Of a DNA stretch of 64,000 bases, positions 1 to 8,691 are shown one piece after another. The stretch is taken from the NCBI GenBank assembly GCA_900142905.1, contig FSRV01000002.1:4216001-4280000 (forward strand). Reading direction: 5' to 3'. The DNA is from Burkholderia sp. GAS332. Lineage in GTDB: Bacteria; Pseudomonadota; Gammaproteobacteria; Burkholderiales; Burkholderiaceae. The position numbers and the translations under genes were made by a program. The notes beneath the pieces are model-generated. The model did no database searches, was not told the DNA's origin, and saw only the letters and a program-made list of their open reading frames with translations. Within the stretch, counting starts at the first letter, position 1. Each line of letters starts with the position of its first letter.

Positions 1-128
1 CCCATATGACTATCGGCGCCGGTGCTCATTTCCAGATCCACGACGTTCTCCGCAGGTTTGGCGACGCCTTTGCGCGGCGGCTTTGCGTCAGCCGGCGAGG
101 GCTTTTTGATGTTCAATGACTTGGTCAC
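1..128 (-). CDS. Start of an unidentified gene, downstream member of the aromatic-CoA operon (partial)
   Basis: Only the first 42 codons are inside the window; the gene runs off the left edge. The GTG start overlaps the TGA stop of the dehydrogenase gene (GTGA), so the two are translationally coupled. The visible N-terminus is Lys/Pro/Ala-rich ([15 protein letters not shown]...) and probably disordered. In related aminobenzoyl-CoA clusters a regulator of the MarR type or an enoyl-CoA hydratase can sit here, but nothing seen decides between these, so no function is assigned. Confidence 0.55.
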   Translation of the reverse strand, partial: MTKSLNIKKPSPADAKPPRKGVAKPAENVVDLEMSTGADSHM

Positions 129-898
129 ATTACTTCTCCACCGGAGATGGAAATGGATTGACCCGTGATCGCGTCCGAGCCGGGTTGGCAGAGCCATAGC
201 ACTGCGTTGGCGACCTGCTCCGGGCTCACGAAGCGATGTTGCGGATTCGAGCGAAGCAAGGTTTCGCGCGCCTGCTGCTCGGTGCGGGAGGTCTTGCTGG
301 TGATCTGTTCGAGCGATGCGTGCAGCAGCTCGGTCTCCGTGTAGCCCGGACACACAGCATTGACGGTGACGCCTTTCGTCGCGACTTCCAGTGCGAGTGA
401 ACGCGTCAGGCCGACTACACCGTGTTTCGCGGCGCAATACGCGGCGACGTACGCGTAGCCGATTTGCCCGGCCGTGCTCGCGACATTAACAATGCGGCCG
501 TGACCGCGTTCGAGCATGCCGGGTAACACGGCGCGCGTGCCAAGGAATACGCCGGTGAGGTTCACGTCGAGCATGCGCTGCCAGAGCGCCATGTCGGTGT
601 GGGTGAACGGCGCGGCTTGCGCCTGGCCGGCGTTGTTGACGAGGATGTCGATTGCGTTGGCTTGGGCGAATGCCTTCTCGACCGATTCTTCGCTGGTGAC
701 GTCGACGCTGATGCAGGTGACCTCGCCCAGCCCGTTCAAATTTGCCCGCTGTGCATCAAGACGTTGGGCGTTGCGTCCCATCAAGGTGACGCGCGCACCG
801 GCGCGCAGCAGCGTTTCGGCTACTGCTGCGCCGATACCGCTTCCCCCGCCTGTGACGACAGCGTGCTGTCCGGCGAGCGTTGTGGTGGGCGTATTCAC
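125..898 (-). CDS. SDR family NAD(P)-dependent dehydrogenase
   Basis: A 257-residue classical short-chain dehydrogenase/reductase. The N-terminal cofactor motif TGGGSGIG lies at about residues 16-23, NNAG at about 87-90, and the catalytic Ser and YxxxK (Y154-C-A-A-K type, AAYCAAKHG) follow in the expected order; the C-terminal [11 protein letters not shown] is typical of 3-hydroxyacyl or 3-hydroxybutyrate dehydrogenases. Length is normal for the family. The GTG start (898-896) overlaps the TGA stop of the upstream monooxygenase gene and has an AAGGA site seven bases upstream. From its neighbours it probably oxidises a ring-derived hydroxyacyl-CoA intermediate in aminobenzoate breakdown. Family assignment is firm; the substrate is inferred. 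Confidence 0.88.
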   Translation of the reverse strand: MNTPTTTLAGQHAVVTGGGSGIGAAVAETLLRAGARVTLMGRNAQRLDAQRANLNGLGEVTCISVDVTSEESVEKAFAQANAIDILVNNAGQAQAAPFTHTDMALWQRMLDVNLTGVFLGTRAVLPGMLERGHGRIVNVASTAGQIGYAYVAAYCAAKHGVVGLTRSLALEVATKGVTVNAVCPGYTETELLHASLEQITSKTSRTEQQARETLLRSNPQHRFVSPEQVANAVLWLCQPGSDAITGQSISISGGEVM

Positions 899-3267
899 GT
901 GGTTCCTTCAGCGCGTTGTGCGCGTTCTTGCGGTGACAGTCCGGCATTTGCAGCGGCCTGTGCGCGCTCACGTTCTAGATTGCGTTCCAACTGCGACTTC
1001 GCTGCCGTGTAAGGCTTCGGCCACATCACATCGAAATAGCCGATTTTTGCGGCCTCATTCAAGGTCCACGACGGATTCGCCAGATGCGGCCGCGCAATCG
1101 CGCAGAGATCCGCGCGGCCCGCCGCGATGATGCTGTTCACGTGATCCGCTTCCGAGATTGCGCCAACCGCGATCGTTGCGATGCCGGCTTCGTTGCGCAC
1201 GCGATCGGCGAATGGCGTCTGGAACATGCGGCCAAACACGGGCTTTTCCTGCTTGCTAACCTGGCCCGACGAGACGTCGATCATGTCGGCGCCTGCGGCT
1301 TTGAAGGCGCGGGCGATTTGCACGGCGTCGTCGGGTGTGGTGCCGCCTTCGACCCAGTCGTTAGCGGAAATACGCACGGAGATGGGCTTGTCCTGCGGCC
1401 AGACTGCGCGGATCGCTTTGAAGACCTGCAATGGGTAGCACAGACGGTTTTCGAGCGAGCCGCCGTATTCGTCAGTGCGATGATTGGTCAACGGCGACAG
1501 GAAGCTCGACAGAAAGTAGCCGTGTGCGCAGTGCAGTTCGAGCCAATCGAAGCCCGCCTCCGCGGACATTTGCGTGGCGCGTACGAATTGCGCTTCGATT
1601 TCCTGAAGTTCGTCTCGGGTGGCCTCATGCGAGATCTGACTGACGCCGTTTAAATACTGTTGTGGCGAAGCGGACACGACCGGCCAATTGCCTTCGTCAA
1701 GCGGTTGATCGATGCCTTCCCACGCGACGCGCGTTGAACCTTTGGCGCCGGAGTGCCCCAGCTGAATGCCAATCTTCGCGTCCGACTGACGGTGTACGAG
1801 GTCGACGATGCGCTTCCAGGCTGTGAGATGCGCCGGCGCGTACATGCCTGGACAGGCGGGCGTGATGCGCGCTTCGGGCGACACGCAAGTCATTTCCGTC
1901 ATGACGAGCGCGGCGCCGCCCATGGCGCGGGCACCGAGATGCATCAGGTGATAGTCACCGGCAATGCCGTCGACGGCGGAGTATTGCGCCATCGGCGAGA
2001 CGACTACGCGGTTTTTCAGGGTGATGCCGCGCAACGTGAAGGGCGTGAACATCGGCGGAACGGAGTGTTTTTCCGGCGCGCGTTCAATGCCTGAGCGGTG
2101 TGCGAGCCAGTCTTCGAATGTCGAAAGATAGCTTGCATCACGCTCGCGCAGATTCTCGTGCGAAATGCGCTGCGAGCGCGTAAGCAGCGAGTACGCAAAC
2201 TGTTCCGGTTCGAACGACGTATAGCGGTCGACATGCTCGAACCACTCCGTCGAATTGCGCGCGGCGTTCTGAATGCGCAATACGTCGATGCTGCGGACAT
2301 CCGTGTAGTGCTTCAACGCAGCGGGCAAATCACCGGGATGCGCGCCGATGCTGTTGGCGAGTTCGATCGAATCTTCGAGCGCGAGCTTGGTGCCCGAGCC
2401 GATCGAGAAGTGCGCGGTGTGCGCCGCGTCGCCCATCAGCACGATCGGCGTTTGCGTGCCATCGGCGTTGTCGCGCCAATGTACCCAATCCTCGTTGACG
2501 ACGCGCGGGAAGCGAATCCACTGCGACGAACCACGCAAATGCGCGGCGTTCGATAGCAGCGCGTTGCCGTCCAGATACTTCGCGAACAGCTTCTCGCAGA
2601 ACGCGATGCTGTCTTCCTTGCTCATTTCGTCGAGACCGGCGGCGCGCCACACGCGCTCCGGCGTTTCCACAATGAACGTGGAGGTCTGATCGTCGAAGCG
2701 ATAGGCGTGCGCCTGGAACCAGCCGAACTCGGTTTCTTCGAAGGCGAACGTGAAAGCGTCGAAGAGCTTTTTGGTGCCGAGCCAGACGAAGCGGCAATCG
2801 CGCATGTCGATAGCGGGCTTGTAGGTGGCGGTGTGCTTTTGACGGATGGCGCTGTTGGCGCCGTCACAGGCGATGATCAGGTCGGCTTCGTAGGTGGTGT
2901 CGTCCGTGACCTGGGTTTCGAAGACCAGCTTGACGCCGAGCTCTTCGCAGCGCGCCTGCAGGATATTCAGCAGACGTTTGCGGCCGATGCCGCAGAAACC
3001 GTGGCCCGACGAGCGAATCTGCCTGCCGCGGAAATTGATCTCGATGTCGTCCCAGTGATTGAAGGCGTCGAGGATCGCCTCCGCGCTTGGGGCGTCGGCG
3101 GCGCGCAGGTTACCGAGCGTCTGGTCTGAGAAGACGACGCCCCAGCCGAAAGTATCGTAAGGACGGTTGCGTTCGACCACCGTGACGTCATACGCCGGGT
3201 TCCGTCCCTTCATTAACAGGCCGAAGTACAACCCGGCCGGGCCGCCGCCGATACAGACGATGCGCAT
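895..3267 (-). CDS. Bifunctional flavin monooxygenase/OYE reductase (2-aminobenzoyl-CoA monooxygenase/reductase type; also annotated salicylyl-CoA 5-hydroxylase/oxidoreductase)
   Basis: A 790-residue fusion. Residues 1 to about 380 are a FAD aromatic hydroxylase: [10 protein letters not shown] at 8-17, a DG-type motif [12 protein letters not shown] near 130, and the second FAD motif [25 protein letters not shown] near 275. Residues about 405-760 are an Old Yellow Enzyme-like NADH:flavin oxidoreductase ([29 protein letters not shown], and a barrel with [26 protein letters not shown]). This domain order and length match 2-aminobenzoyl-CoA monooxygenase/reductase, which hydroxylates and dearomatises the CoA-bound ring in one protein. 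ATG at 3267 is preceded by GAGGAGG. It is the first gene of the operon and has a strong promoter just upstream. The exact substrate (2-aminobenzoyl-CoA or salicylyl-CoA) cannot be decided here. Confidence 0.9.
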   Translation of the reverse strand: MRIVCIGGGPAGLYFGLLMKGRNPAYDVTVVERNRPYDTFGWGVVFSDQTLGNLRAADAPSAEAILDAFNHWDDIEINFRGRQIRSSGHGFCGIGRKRLLNILQARCEELGVKLVFETQVTDDTTYEADLIIACDGANSAIRQKHTATYKPAIDMRDCRFVWLGTKKLFDAFTFAFEETEFGWFQAHAYRFDDQTSTFIVETPERVWRAAGLDEMSKEDSIAFCEKLFAKYLDGNALLSNAAHLRGSSQWIRFPRVVNEDWVHWRDNADGTQTPIVLMGDAAHTAHFSIGSGTKLALEDSIELANSIGAHPGDLPAALKHYTDVRSIDVLRIQNAARNSTEWFEHVDRYTSFEPEQFAYSLLTRSQRISHENLRERDASYLSTFEDWLAHRSGIERAPEKHSVPPMFTPFTLRGITLKNRVVVSPMAQYSAVDGIAGDYHLMHLGARAMGGAALVMTEMTCVSPEARITPACPGMYAPAHLTAWKRIVDLVHRQSDAKIGIQLGHSGAKGSTRVAWEGIDQPLDEGNWPVVSASPQQYLNGVSQISHEATRDELQEIEAQFVRATQMSAEAGFDWLELHCAHGYFLSSFLSPLTNHRTDEYGGSLENRLCYPLQVFKAIRAVWPQDKPISVRISANDWVEGGTTPDDAVQIARAFKAAGADMIDVSSGQVSKQEKPVFGRMFQTPFADRVRNEAGIATIAVGAISEADHVNSIIAAGRADLCAIARPHLANPSWTLNEAAKIGYFDVMWPKPYTAAKSQLERNLERERAQAAANAGLSPQERAQRAEGTT

Positions 3268-3301
3268 GTTGCCTCCTCACGTGGACTTTGCTCTGGAGGG
3301 T

Positions 3302-3330
3302 AATTTAGGCCTCGATAGTTTAGATGTCAA
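3302..3330 (-). promoter_or_regulatory. Sigma70-type promoter of the aromatic-CoA operon
   Basis: Reading the minus strand, a perfect -35 TTGACA (3330-3325) is followed after exactly 17 bases by TAAATT (3307-3302), about 35 bases before the ATG of the monooxygenase gene. Spacing and match are close to consensus, so this is the likely start site for the three-gene operon. Confidence 0.7.
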
Positions 3331-3375
3331 GTAAATGATGGGCGGAGTTGGCGTGCAGGCGCGTTCTGTGATCGG

Positions 3376-3413
3376 AAAAAATATAGTCGGTCGAAGAAAA
3401 ATATAGACGGTCG
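3376..3413. repeat. Twin direct repeat with 20-bp period, possible regulator site
   Basis: Two 18-bp units (3376-3393 and 3396-3413) share the core AAAAATATAG[T/A]CGGTCG with 16 of 18 positions identical and start exactly 20 bp apart, so they lie on the same DNA face. They are about 46 bp upstream of the -35 box of the operon promoter, a natural place for a transcription factor. The regulator is unknown. Confidence 0.45.
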
Positions 3414-4006
3414 GGAGGATCTGACAGTCTGTAAGTCAGCTTCTCTTTCTACAGGGGCTGGTCCGAGAGAACGAAGTCAGTCACGTGCCGCTTGCCTGAA
3501 ATATAAGAAAGGGACGGAACAACGTGGAGAAATGTCGGAATCTGGCGAAGTCGGTGACGGTGGAGCCGCATAGGGAGATCGGCGCTCGTGGAACGCACGA
3601 TTAGTTTCGGTTAATCCGGACAATCAAATTAGGTTAATGGCCGGTGCTAGCCGGCCTCAAACCCTTGTACTGACGGTCTTAACCGAAACTGACTCGCGGT
3701 CACCGCACGCTTTATCGGTACAGTCGTGGTCCCAGCGCATGCTGGCGCAAGCAGTAAAAAATATCGGCTGAATTTCTTGCCAAACGGTGGCTGAATTTCG
3801 GGGTTAAATTCCCCGAAAAGGCACATCAGGTAAGGAGTTCAGCCGAACTTTTGGATGCCCGGTTTCTTGCCCTTAAAAGGCTCTGTTTAGTATCGCTTTG
3901 TGGTGTGCTTTGTTGGTCCGCTTGTAGACCAAACGAAGGCTGAAGCCACATCATGCGGTGCGGCGGCACGCAGTAGACGCCACTCTACGGCTCCGACCGG
4001 ATAGTC
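3414..4006. other. Non-coding junction between catabolic operon and island
   Basis: No convincing gene. It holds a GGCCGG/CCGGCC hairpin (3639-3656), two copies of GGCTGAATTTC about 23 bp apart (near 3767 and 3790), and a TTGGTC/GACCAA inverted repeat near 3913-3932. It marks the change from ordinary metabolism to accessory genes; no integrase, tRNA or clear att repeat was seen. Confidence 0.4.
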
Positions 4007-4282
4007 TCAAGGCCACCTTGCCGCCAATTCCCCAACAGCACGCCTCGCAGCATCAACCACCTCGACGGATTCATAGCCGCCGGCCCCGGAACGCATTGCC
4101 GCCAAGACACCCGCAACGCATTCCAGCCGGTCGAGCGCTCGTCGCAGCCGCTCGCTCATGGCATCAGTCAGCCCAAGTTCCCTGCTAACGAGCTCGACAT
4201 CGACCGCCGTGTCTGCCAACAGAACGGCCATGAGTTCGTGTCCCCGCGCGGACGCTCGCCAGTGAATCGAAGGTTTCGCCAT
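4007..4282 (-). CDS. Small unknown protein downstream of a LexA-like box
   Basis: A 91-residue, mostly helical protein with no family I recognise (begins MAKPSIHWRASARGHELMAV, with a charged helix SERLRRALDRLE near residue 45). ATG at 4282 is preceded by TAGGAA. It is the last gene of the minus-strand block that begins with the HTH gene, 85 bp away, and a near-perfect LexA box occupies that gap, so it may be SOS-induced. Without homologues even its reality is not certain, though its length, start and position are reasonable. Confidence 0.45.
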   Translation of the reverse strand: MAKPSIHWRASARGHELMAVLLADTAVDVELVSRELGLTDAMSERLRRALDRLECVAGVLAAMRSGAGGYESVEVVDAARRAVGELAARWP

Positions 4283-4341
4283 TTCCTATATAGGCAACCC
4301 TTCTATACACGGCTGAAAACGATGATGGCATAAATCTCGAA

Positions 4342-4361
4342 TACTGTATATACATACAGTA
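4342..4361. promoter_or_regulatory. Near-perfect LexA (SOS) box
   Basis: The sequence TACTGTATATACATACAGTA has the CTGT-N8-ACAG core and differs from the ideal Escherichia coli SOS box at one position. It is embedded in a larger palindrome (4338-4365) with two 12-bp arms. It lies after the stop of the HTH gene and 60-79 bp upstream of the 91-residue gene. The match to LexA is seen; which gene it controls is inferred, and a second possibility is binding by the local HTH protein. Confidence 0.65.
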
Positions 4362-4367
4362 TTCGTG

Positions 4368-4640
4368 TTACTTCTGCGAGAGCCCTTCCAGCAACTCTAC
4401 GGTTCTTCTGGCGTTGTCCAGTGCACCTTCTAGCCCTGCCTCGGTATGTGGGTGGTCACTTACATATTCTGCAAGACGCTTGAGGCAGTGGTTGATGAGG
4501 TGCGTAGGCGCCCCGAGCTTCTCCGACTCATATCGAGAAAGCGTCGATTTGTTGACGCCGGTCAACGCGGCGAATTCGGCTTGAGTGCTTTCGCCTCGCG
4601 CCCATCGCAGAAGCTCACCTTGACTTCGAGGTGGAAACAT
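4368..4640 (-). CDS. XRE-like helix-turn-helix regulator of the AAA-subtilase module
   Basis: A 90-residue protein whose N-terminal half is a compact lambda-repressor-like HTH: LLRWARGESTQAEFAALTGV followed by NKSTLSRYESEKLGAP at about residues 10-45, with the usual Q-A-E-F then S-T-L-S-R-Y-E recognition helix. The second half is a helical tail. It is divergent from the AAA ATPase gene, and the shared 95-bp gap contains three alternating 7-bp elements overlapping a TATAAT box, so it is probably an autorepressor that also represses the ATPase-protease operon. Fold is clear; the target is inferred from arrangement. Confidence 0.75.
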   Translation of the reverse strand: MFPPRSQGELLRWARGESTQAEFAALTGVNKSTLSRYESEKLGAPTHLINHCLKRLAEYVSDHPHTEAGLEGALDNARRTVELLEGLSQK

Positions 4641-4659
4641 TCGGTTTAAAATGCTTTAG

Positions 4660-4686
4660 TAGCAATTGGATTGCTATAATAGCAAT
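4660..4686. promoter_or_regulatory. Triple operator overlapping the AAA-subtilase promoter
   Basis: TAGCAAT (4660-4666), ATTGCTA (4670-4676) and TAGCAAT (4680-4686) alternate in orientation with 3-bp spacers, giving two overlapping 7-3-7 palindromes with a 10-bp period. A perfect -10 hexamer TATAAT (4675-4680) for the plus-strand ATPase gene lies inside it. This is the geometry expected for a dimeric HTH repressor blocking RNA polymerase. Confidence 0.7.
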
Positions 4687-4735
4687 ATTCCGCCGTTCGA
4701 AGTCTATACTTCGTTTCGAGACTTTTGAGGTTCTA

Positions 4736-5743
4736 ATGGCCCGTTCTGACCAAGTGAAAGCACTACTGCGCGCATATGCTGGTGACAACCACGAGCATTT
4801 CTACGCGGTTGCTATGCAGATGGCCGCAGACGAGGCTCATCGTGGCCACACAAAGTTGGCGGCAGAGTTGCGCGACCTCGTCGACGCCGCAAAGGCGGGC
4901 CGCAAGCCCGGGCTGTCCTCAGTCCAAAGCAAGAGCGTCCAACGACCGACTCCGCTGGCTCAACCGAAGGGCGAGCTTTCGGAGCTGCTGACAGTGCAAT
5001 ATCCGCAAGAGCATCTGCAGCAGATGGTCCTGTCTGAGGCGGTGCGCGGAAAGCTGGACCGTGTACTTCGGGAGCAACGCCATCATGAGCAGTTGCTCAG
5101 CCACGGACTCAGCCCTCGTCGAAAGCTGCTTTTTGTTGGGCCGCCCGGTACCGGCAAGACAATGACGGCCGCCGCATTGGCCGGCGAGCTCCGTCTACCG
5201 CTGTTCACAGCGCGGTTCGACAGCCTCATTACCAAGTTCATGGGCGAAAGCGCCTCCAAGCTCCGGCTGGTTTTTGAGGCGCTAAAATCAACGCGCGGCG
5301 TCTACTTTTTCGACGAATTCGATTCGCTGGGCCTCCAGCGCGGTAGCCAGCATGACGTCGCGGAGATGCGCCGCACGTTGAACATGTTCTTGCAGCTCAT
5401 CGAACAGGACTCGTCGGATAGCCTTCTGATTGCCGCGACGAACCACGGCAAAGACCTCGACACGGCTCTTTTCCGGCGATTCGACGACGTCATCAAATAC
5501 GAGGCCCCTGACGAGCGCCAGATTGAAATGCTGCTGAGAAACAGCCTTGGCGTCTTCGGGACGCCGGACATCGACTACCGTCATCTCGCGCATGTCGGCA
5601 AGGGTGAATCGCACGCGGACATCGTCAAGGCGTGCCTCGACGCACTAAAAGACGCGATTATGGAAGGCGAGAAAGCGGTAAGTGAAGCGAGCGTCATCCG
5701 CCATCTGGAGGAGCGCGCTCAAGGCCGGAACATACATCCGTAA
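4736..5743 (+). CDS. AAA ATPase, partner of the subtilisin-like protease
   Basis: A 335-residue classical AAA protein. Walker A GPPGTGKT is at about residues 135-142, Walker B YFFDEFDS at about 189-196, sensor-1 IAATN near 231 and an arginine-finger segment ALFRRFDD just after. The N-terminal 100 residues are helical and then linker-like. ATG at 4736 was chosen over an upstream in-frame ATG (4631) because it follows GAGG and lies downstream of the TATAAT box. The protease gene begins 80 bp downstream on the same strand. In other genomes similar ATPase-subtilase pairs occur in mobile and defence islands; the ATPase probably controls or feeds the protease. The family is certain, the role inferred. 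Confidence 0.85.
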   Translation: MARSDQVKALLRAYAGDNHEHFYAVAMQMAADEAHRGHTKLAAELRDLVDAAKAGRKPGLSSVQSKSVQRPTPLAQPKGELSELLTVQYPQEHLQQMVLSEAVRGKLDRVLREQRHHEQLLSHGLSPRRKLLFVGPPGTGKTMTAAALAGELRLPLFTARFDSLITKFMGESASKLRLVFEALKSTRGVYFFDEFDSLGLQRGSQHDVAEMRRTLNMFLQLIEQDSSDSLLIAATNHGKDLDTALFRRFDDVIKYEAPDERQIEMLLRNSLGVFGTPDIDYRHLAHVGKGESHADIVKACLDALKDAIMEGEKAVSEASVIRHLEERAQGRNIHP

Positions 5744-5823
5744 AAACAACATCTCGGATGAATTAATCGGGAAATCTTGCGTTAGACTCTCAGGCGAATA
5801 AAACAAATGAAGAACCTGAGAGA

Positions 5824-8370
5824 ATGGCGGACGAACTTAAAAGTCACCTGTCCATTGATGGATTCGTGACATCGCTTGAATTTCGCTCGCCCTTGTCCGT
5901 GCAGCGCGAAAGCGCGCCGCAGCGAGACCGGGGAGCGCACGGCCAACGTCTGTTGGCTCAGCTTGAAGAGATTGCCAGCACCATCGTCGAGCTCGAGGAG
6001 ACTCGCGAAGCTGTGGGATTGCCCGAGCGACGCGGGATGTCTATCGCTGTAGAGTTCAGCCCGCGCGGCTCATTCGACTATGGAAAGGTCGAATGGAAGT
6101 CTGCTGGCATTGAACTGCTAGCCGTCCTCGCTCACACAAACTCAGACGTCGCCGTTTTGCACGTTCCCGATGGCAAGCTTTCCGCCTTTGTAAAACGTGT
6201 CACCGAATATCTCGAGAAAGATAATCTCAACGGCACAGCTCCGCAGAATGCAGCGCTCGTAAATGCGATTGACAACATCCGCCGCGCCGCCTTTACGGAG
6301 TTATGGACGGACGCGGTAGACCCGCCTGCGGACGAAGAAGCGCACTGGTTCCAGATTTGGCTGCGACACACGGGCGGCGCTCTCGCCGACGTCGTAGCGG
6401 AGTTTCGCGATGAGGCCGCGAAGGTCGGCATCGATGTCGAGCCGGGTTTCGTTCGGTTTCCCGGTCGCTTGGTTGTTGCAGCGCATGCGACCCGCGCCGC
6501 AATTGAACAGGGCGTGGCCCTGCTCGACCTTATCGCCGAAATCCGATTCGTTCAGGAGAGCGCAGAGTTCTTTCTCAGCGGGTTGACACCCGCGGAACAG
6601 GCGGACTGGGTCAACGACCTTCTGGAACGAACCGCCTTCGCCGCCGACGACGGCGCACCTCATATTTGCATCCTCGATACGGGCGTGAACCACGGGCACC
6701 CGCTCCTGGCGCCAGCGCTCGGCGAAGCGGACCTTCACACCTACCACCCCGACTGGCAGAAGCAAGACCATGCAGGCCATGGCAGCGAGATGGCGGGCAT
6801 CGCCGTTTATGGCAACCTAGCCATAGCCCTGAACACGGGAGATGAACTTGAAATCCCGCATCGCCTTGAATCAGTAAAGATTCTGCCGCCCGATGGGGAA
6901 ACAGCGCCTCACCTCTGGGGCGCCGTCACCGCGGATTCCGTGGCGCGAGTCGAGGTTGATGCACCCGACAGGTCGCGGGTCTTCGCGATGATGACGACGT
7001 CGGTCGGCCACCTCCTCGGGGCGCCTTCTGAGTGGTCAGCGACGGTCGACCAACTGGCGTTCGGCCGCTCCCCGATTGATATCAGCGGGTCAGCCGAAGA
7101 GGAAGAAGAGGACGCGCCTCGCATACCGCGACTCTTTGTTCTATCTGCCGGCAATGTCCAATGGACTGAGTGGGGCATGTATCCGCAAAGCAACGCATTG
7201 AGCCCTGTCCAGAATCCTGGGCAGGCCTGGAACGCGCTCACGGTAGGCGCTGCGACCTCGCTCTCGGATATTGATGCCAAAAAGCATGCTACGCTCAAGG
7301 CAATTGCCGAGGCGGGTTTGCTCTCGCCGGCTTCGACCACCTCGGTGCTGTGGAGCAACACGCCTTGGCCGTTCAAGCCAGACGTCGTCGCTGAAGGTGG
7401 AAACGGGTCGCTCGACGGTGGAAACCATGTGACTGTAGGCCCTGAGTCACTTCGGCTGCTGACGACGTCGCACACCTCTACGAAAAAACTGCTTGCAGAC
7501 ACGGGCGACACCAGTGCGGCGGCCGCGGAGGTTGCTAGGATTTGCGCACACCTCCGCGCAAGGTACCCGGAGTATTGGCCGGAGACGATTCGGGCACTCG
7601 TCGCACACGGCGCCGAGCATACGAAAGGCATGTATGCGACGCTTCCTCAGGAGCCCAAGAAGCTAGACAAGGACAGGCTCCTTCGCACCTTCGGATACGG
7701 GCTGGTGAGCCCAATCCAGTCCGAATATTCGACTGCGCACCGACCGACACTCGTGGCTCAACGGCAATTCAATCCGTACTATCGCAAGCCGGGCGGTTCG
7801 ATTGTGCTGGGCAAGATGCAGTTGCACGACCTGCCTTGGCCAGCCGAGGAGCTATTGCAGTTGGGCGAGGCCCAGGTCGAACTGCGCATCACACTCTCTT
7901 ACTTTGTAGAGCCGAACCCGAGTTCGCGCGGCTGGCTCAGCAAGTTTCGCTATCAGTCATATGCGCTGCGTTTTGCCGTCAAAGCCGCGACAGAAGACGC
8001 GAACCAGTTCAAGGCCCGTATCAACAAGCTCGAGCGGCTTGAGATTGAAGACAGTGGATTTGGCGACCCCGACCTTGCCCAGTGGAAGTACGGCGCACAG
8101 TTGCGGGCGCGCGGCTCCATGCACTCGGACGTCTGGGTTGGGACTGCGGCGCAGCTCGCCACGAAATCGCAAATTGCAGTGTTCCCTGTCGGCGGCTGGT
8201 GGAAAGACTGGAAGGAAGCGCGTCAATGGGATAGCGAAGCTCGATACGCACTCGTCGTCTCGCTGAAGGTCGCCAACGGAATCGATACCGACATCTACAC
8301 CCCTATCGCGACCATCATCGCGCAGGAAGCTGTTATTGATGTAGACGTGGACGGAGGCGACCTCTTGTAG
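5824..8370 (+). CDS. Subtilisin-like (S8) serine protease, cytoplasmic type
   Basis: An 848-residue S8 protease with no signal peptide. The triad is in order: Asp285 in ICILDTG, His319 in HAGHGSEMAGI, Ser564 in GDTSAAAA, with oxyanion Asn444 in VLSAGN. About 280 residues precede the catalytic domain and about 270 follow it, so it is much longer than secreted subtilisins and probably carries regulatory or target-recognition domains. The start has GAGAG just upstream. It follows the AAA ATPase gene and is likely under the same repressor-controlled promoter. A cytoplasmic protease paired with an ATPase and kept silent by a repressor suggests a regulated self-harming or phage-protein-cleaving effector; this is inference. 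Confidence 0.87.
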   Translation: MADELKSHLSIDGFVTSLEFRSPLSVQRESAPQRDRGAHGQRLLAQLEEIASTIVELEETREAVGLPERRGMSIAVEFSPRGSFDYGKVEWKSAGIELLAVLAHTNSDVAVLHVPDGKLSAFVKRVTEYLEKDNLNGTAPQNAALVNAIDNIRRAAFTELWTDAVDPPADEEAHWFQIWLRHTGGALADVVAEFRDEAAKVGIDVEPGFVRFPGRLVVAAHATRAAIEQGVALLDLIAEIRFVQESAEFFLSGLTPAEQADWVNDLLERTAFAADDGAPHICILDTGVNHGHPLLAPALGEADLHTYHPDWQKQDHAGHGSEMAGIAVYGNLAIALNTGDELEIPHRLESVKILPPDGETAPHLWGAVTADSVARVEVDAPDRSRVFAMMTTSVGHLLGAPSEWSATVDQLAFGRSPIDISGSAEEEEEDAPRIPRLFVLSAGNVQWTEWGMYPQSNALSPVQNPGQAWNALTVGAATSLSDIDAKKHATLKAIAEAGLLSPASTTSVLWSNTPWPFKPDVVAEGGNGSLDGGNHVTVGPESLRLLTTSHTSTKKLLADTGDTSAAAAEVARICAHLRARYPEYWPETIRALVAHGAEHTKGMYATLPQEPKKLDKDRLLRTFGYGLVSPIQSEYSTAHRPTLVAQRQFNPYYRKPGGSIVLGKMQLHDLPWPAEELLQLGEAQVELRITLSYFVEPNPSSRGWLSKFRYQSYALRFAVKAATEDANQFKARINKLERLEIEDSGFGDPDLAQWKYGAQLRARGSMHSDVWVGTAAQLATKSQIAVFPVGGWWKDWKEARQWDSEARYALVVSLKVANGIDTDIYTPIATIIAQEAVIDVDVDGGDLL

Positions 8371-8691
8371 CGATTAAGGTAGGTTTCACCTTGCAGCGGT
8401 GCGCTTTTCGACAATAAATGCGACGCAAAAGATTGTCGCGTAAAAGATGCCAAGAAAAAAATTTGGGGAAGTTGTGCTCACTGACTACTCGCGCACCAGC
8501 CCTATGGAAGTGACCACCGATACCCAGTTCCGCAGAACAGAAGTGTCGCTACAGATTCCCAACAGGATGGCGCCGCCGCGGTGACAATCACCGCGAGCGT
8601 AGAAGTAGCTCAGGCACCGGTTTCGTGCCATTTGCGAATGTACACTTGCAGTTGCGACTAATTTTGAAATTAACCTTAAAAGAGTATTGGC
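8371..8691. other. Intergenic gap after the protease gene
   Basis: No credible gene. A CGACAAT/ATTGTCG inverted repeat (8409-8415 and 8432-8438) with a 16-bp loop may help termination, but has no T-run. The gap suggests that the next plus-strand gene has its own promoter. Confidence 0.35.

Noticed and set aside
2707..3129. 140-codon open frame on plus opposite the monooxygenase gene
   Set aside because: Shadow of a GC-rich gene; no family features or ribosome site, and the minus-strand protein has clear conserved motifs.
6909..7631. 240-codon open frame on minus opposite the subtilisin gene
   Set aside because: Composition is Ser/Ala/Arg-rich and frame-derived; the plus strand has all four catalytic residues of S8 proteases.
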